Assembly (NCBI GenBank): GCA_028690255.1
Contig: JAQVBP010000090.1
Coordinates: 1 to 5,813, forward strand
DNA from: Methanosarcinaceae archaeon
GTDB lineage: Archaea; Halobacteriota; Methanosarcinia; Methanosarcinales; Methanosarcinaceae
Length of the DNA: 5,813 nucleotides
Direction of reading: 5' to 3'
The notes beneath the pieces are model-generated. The model did not search any database and was not told where the DNA came from. It saw only the letters and a program-made list of their open reading frames with translations. The position numbers and the translations under genes were made by a program. Of this stretch, positions 5,509 to 5,813 are shown piece by piece; position 1 is the stretch's first letter; each line of letters begins with the position of its first letter.

Positions 5509-5525
5509 GTCGGGAGACCCCCGGC
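5509..5525 (+). repeat. GC-rich hairpin in the probable 5' leader of the small basic gene
   Basis: GTCGGG (5509-5514) can pair with CCCGGC (5520-5525), with one G-T pair, around the loop AGACC. It stands out as the only GC-rich patch in an A/T-rich stretch and lies 44 bases before the ATG. It could shape the leader of the mRNA; no known riboswitch class is recognised. Confidence 0.4.
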
Positions 5526-5569
5526 GAATATAACCCTAATTCAAATAAAACAATTAACGAGGTATGATA

Positions 5570-5743
5570 ATGGGCAAAACCGGTAGCATTGAATGGATTA
5601 AGGCAAAAGGCAGAAAAGGAAGAGTAATGAAGATTGAGAAGTCAAAAGCTCACAAAGCACATCCGGGACCCGCACAGAGGTTCACTTCCTCCGGCCACAA
5701 ACGCCGATTTATGAAGAGATCCCCGAAAGCTCTTGTAAAGTGA
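5570..5743 (+). CDS. Small, strongly basic protein, DUF5350-like (function unknown)
   Basis: An open frame of 57 residues starts MGKTGSIEWIKAKGRKGR and ends at TGA 5741-5743. It holds 18 Lys/Arg against 2 Glu, several Gly and His, a central HPGPAQRF (31-38) and a basic C-terminal tail. I recall the MGKTGS-EW start and the HPGPxQR motif from the methanogen DUF5350 family, but could not check this. Composition suggests a nucleic-acid- or ribosome-associated protein, which is inference. ATG 5570 is preferred over the in-frame ATG 5564, because GAGGT (5559-5563) lies 6 bases before the former and abuts the latter. It has no membrane segment. It is followed directly by a hairpin terminator and preceded by a long spacer with hairpins, so it is probably a single-gene transcript. 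Confidence 0.85.
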   Translation: MGKTGSIEWIKAKGRKGRVMKIEKSKAHKAHPGPAQRFTSSGHKRRFMKRSPKALVK

Positions 5744-5745
5744 TT

Positions 5746-5777
5746 AAAGGGGCTTCACCTCCCTTTTATACATCTTT
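5746..5777 (+). terminator. Hairpin and T-rich terminator after the small basic gene
   Basis: AAAGGGG (5746-5752) pairs with TCCCTTT (5760-5766), with one G-T pair, around a 7-base loop. T-runs follow at 5764-5767 and 5774-5777, with more in the remaining bases to the window end. It starts 3 bases after the TGA, as expected for an intrinsic terminator. No gene is visible in the last 36 bases. Confidence 0.6.
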
Positions 5778-5813
5778 TCAAATTATTTTAATGATGTTTT
5801 TGAGATTTTGAGA

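Larger units (their letters stand above)
5215..5569. other. Spacer between divergent genes, rich in repeats and hairpins
   Basis: These 355 bases hold no recognised gene. Present are a small CCTG/CAGG hairpin (5291-5302), a long inverted repeat (5313-5348), a 13-base tandem repeat (5345-5370) followed by TTTTT (5371-5375), A/T-rich DNA with two 12-base direct repeats (5470-5495), and a GC-rich hairpin (5509-5525) about 45 bases before the small basic gene. The region must contain promoters for both flanking genes; it may also encode a small RNA. Confidence 0.5.

Overview
The window looks like a piece of a methanogenic archaeon chromosome, most probably Methanosarcina or a close relative. The evidence is an archaeal-type riboflavin/F420 pathway reductase, a very small basic protein of a kind I associate with methanogens, GGAG/GGTG ribosome binding sites combined with TATA-like A/T boxes, long A/T-rich intergenic stretches, and the end of an IS200/IS605-type element. 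The species assignment is an inference from protein character and not from a database search.

Layout: (1) 1-~105 holds the last 19 codons of a TnpB-like gene and the right-end hairpin of its IS200/IS605 (IS1341-like) element. (2) 150-476, minus strand, is a DUF167/YggU-family protein with a TATA box placed so that its mRNA may be leaderless. (3) 477-1042 is a roughly 570-base stretch with no convincing gene; it contains promoter-like boxes and a cluster of inverted repeats that could be a small structured RNA or old mobile-element debris. (4) 1043-3605, plus strand, carries an amidohydrolase (cytosine/adenosine-deaminase-like), a universal stress protein and a four-CBS-domain protein, probably partly co-transcribed. 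(5) 3668-4366 is the 2,5-diamino-6-ribosylamino-pyrimidinone 5'-phosphate reductase of riboflavin and deazaflavin synthesis, with its own ribosome binding site and a promoter-like box. (6) 4439-4511 is a perfect TATTT pentanucleotide array lying between convergent genes. (7) 4495-5214, minus strand, is a YkgJ-type cysteine-cluster protein whose stop codon lies inside that array. (8) 5215-5569 is a repeat- and hairpin-rich spacer between divergent genes. (9) 5570-5743 is a 57-residue, strongly basic small protein followed by a hairpin/T-rich terminator.

The genes do not form one obvious pathway. The reductase is a housekeeping biosynthetic enzyme. The universal stress protein and the CBS protein are both adenine-nucleotide-binding regulatory types and lie next to each other, which suggests energy or stress sensing. 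The amidohydrolase, DUF167 protein, YkgJ protein and small basic protein have no assigned substrate or role. I found no convincing new multi-gene system. The observations most worth checking are the pentanucleotide array that supplies a gene's stop codon, the TnpB right end with its predicted guide segment, the small basic protein with its structured upstream region, and the inverted-repeat cluster at about 597-776.
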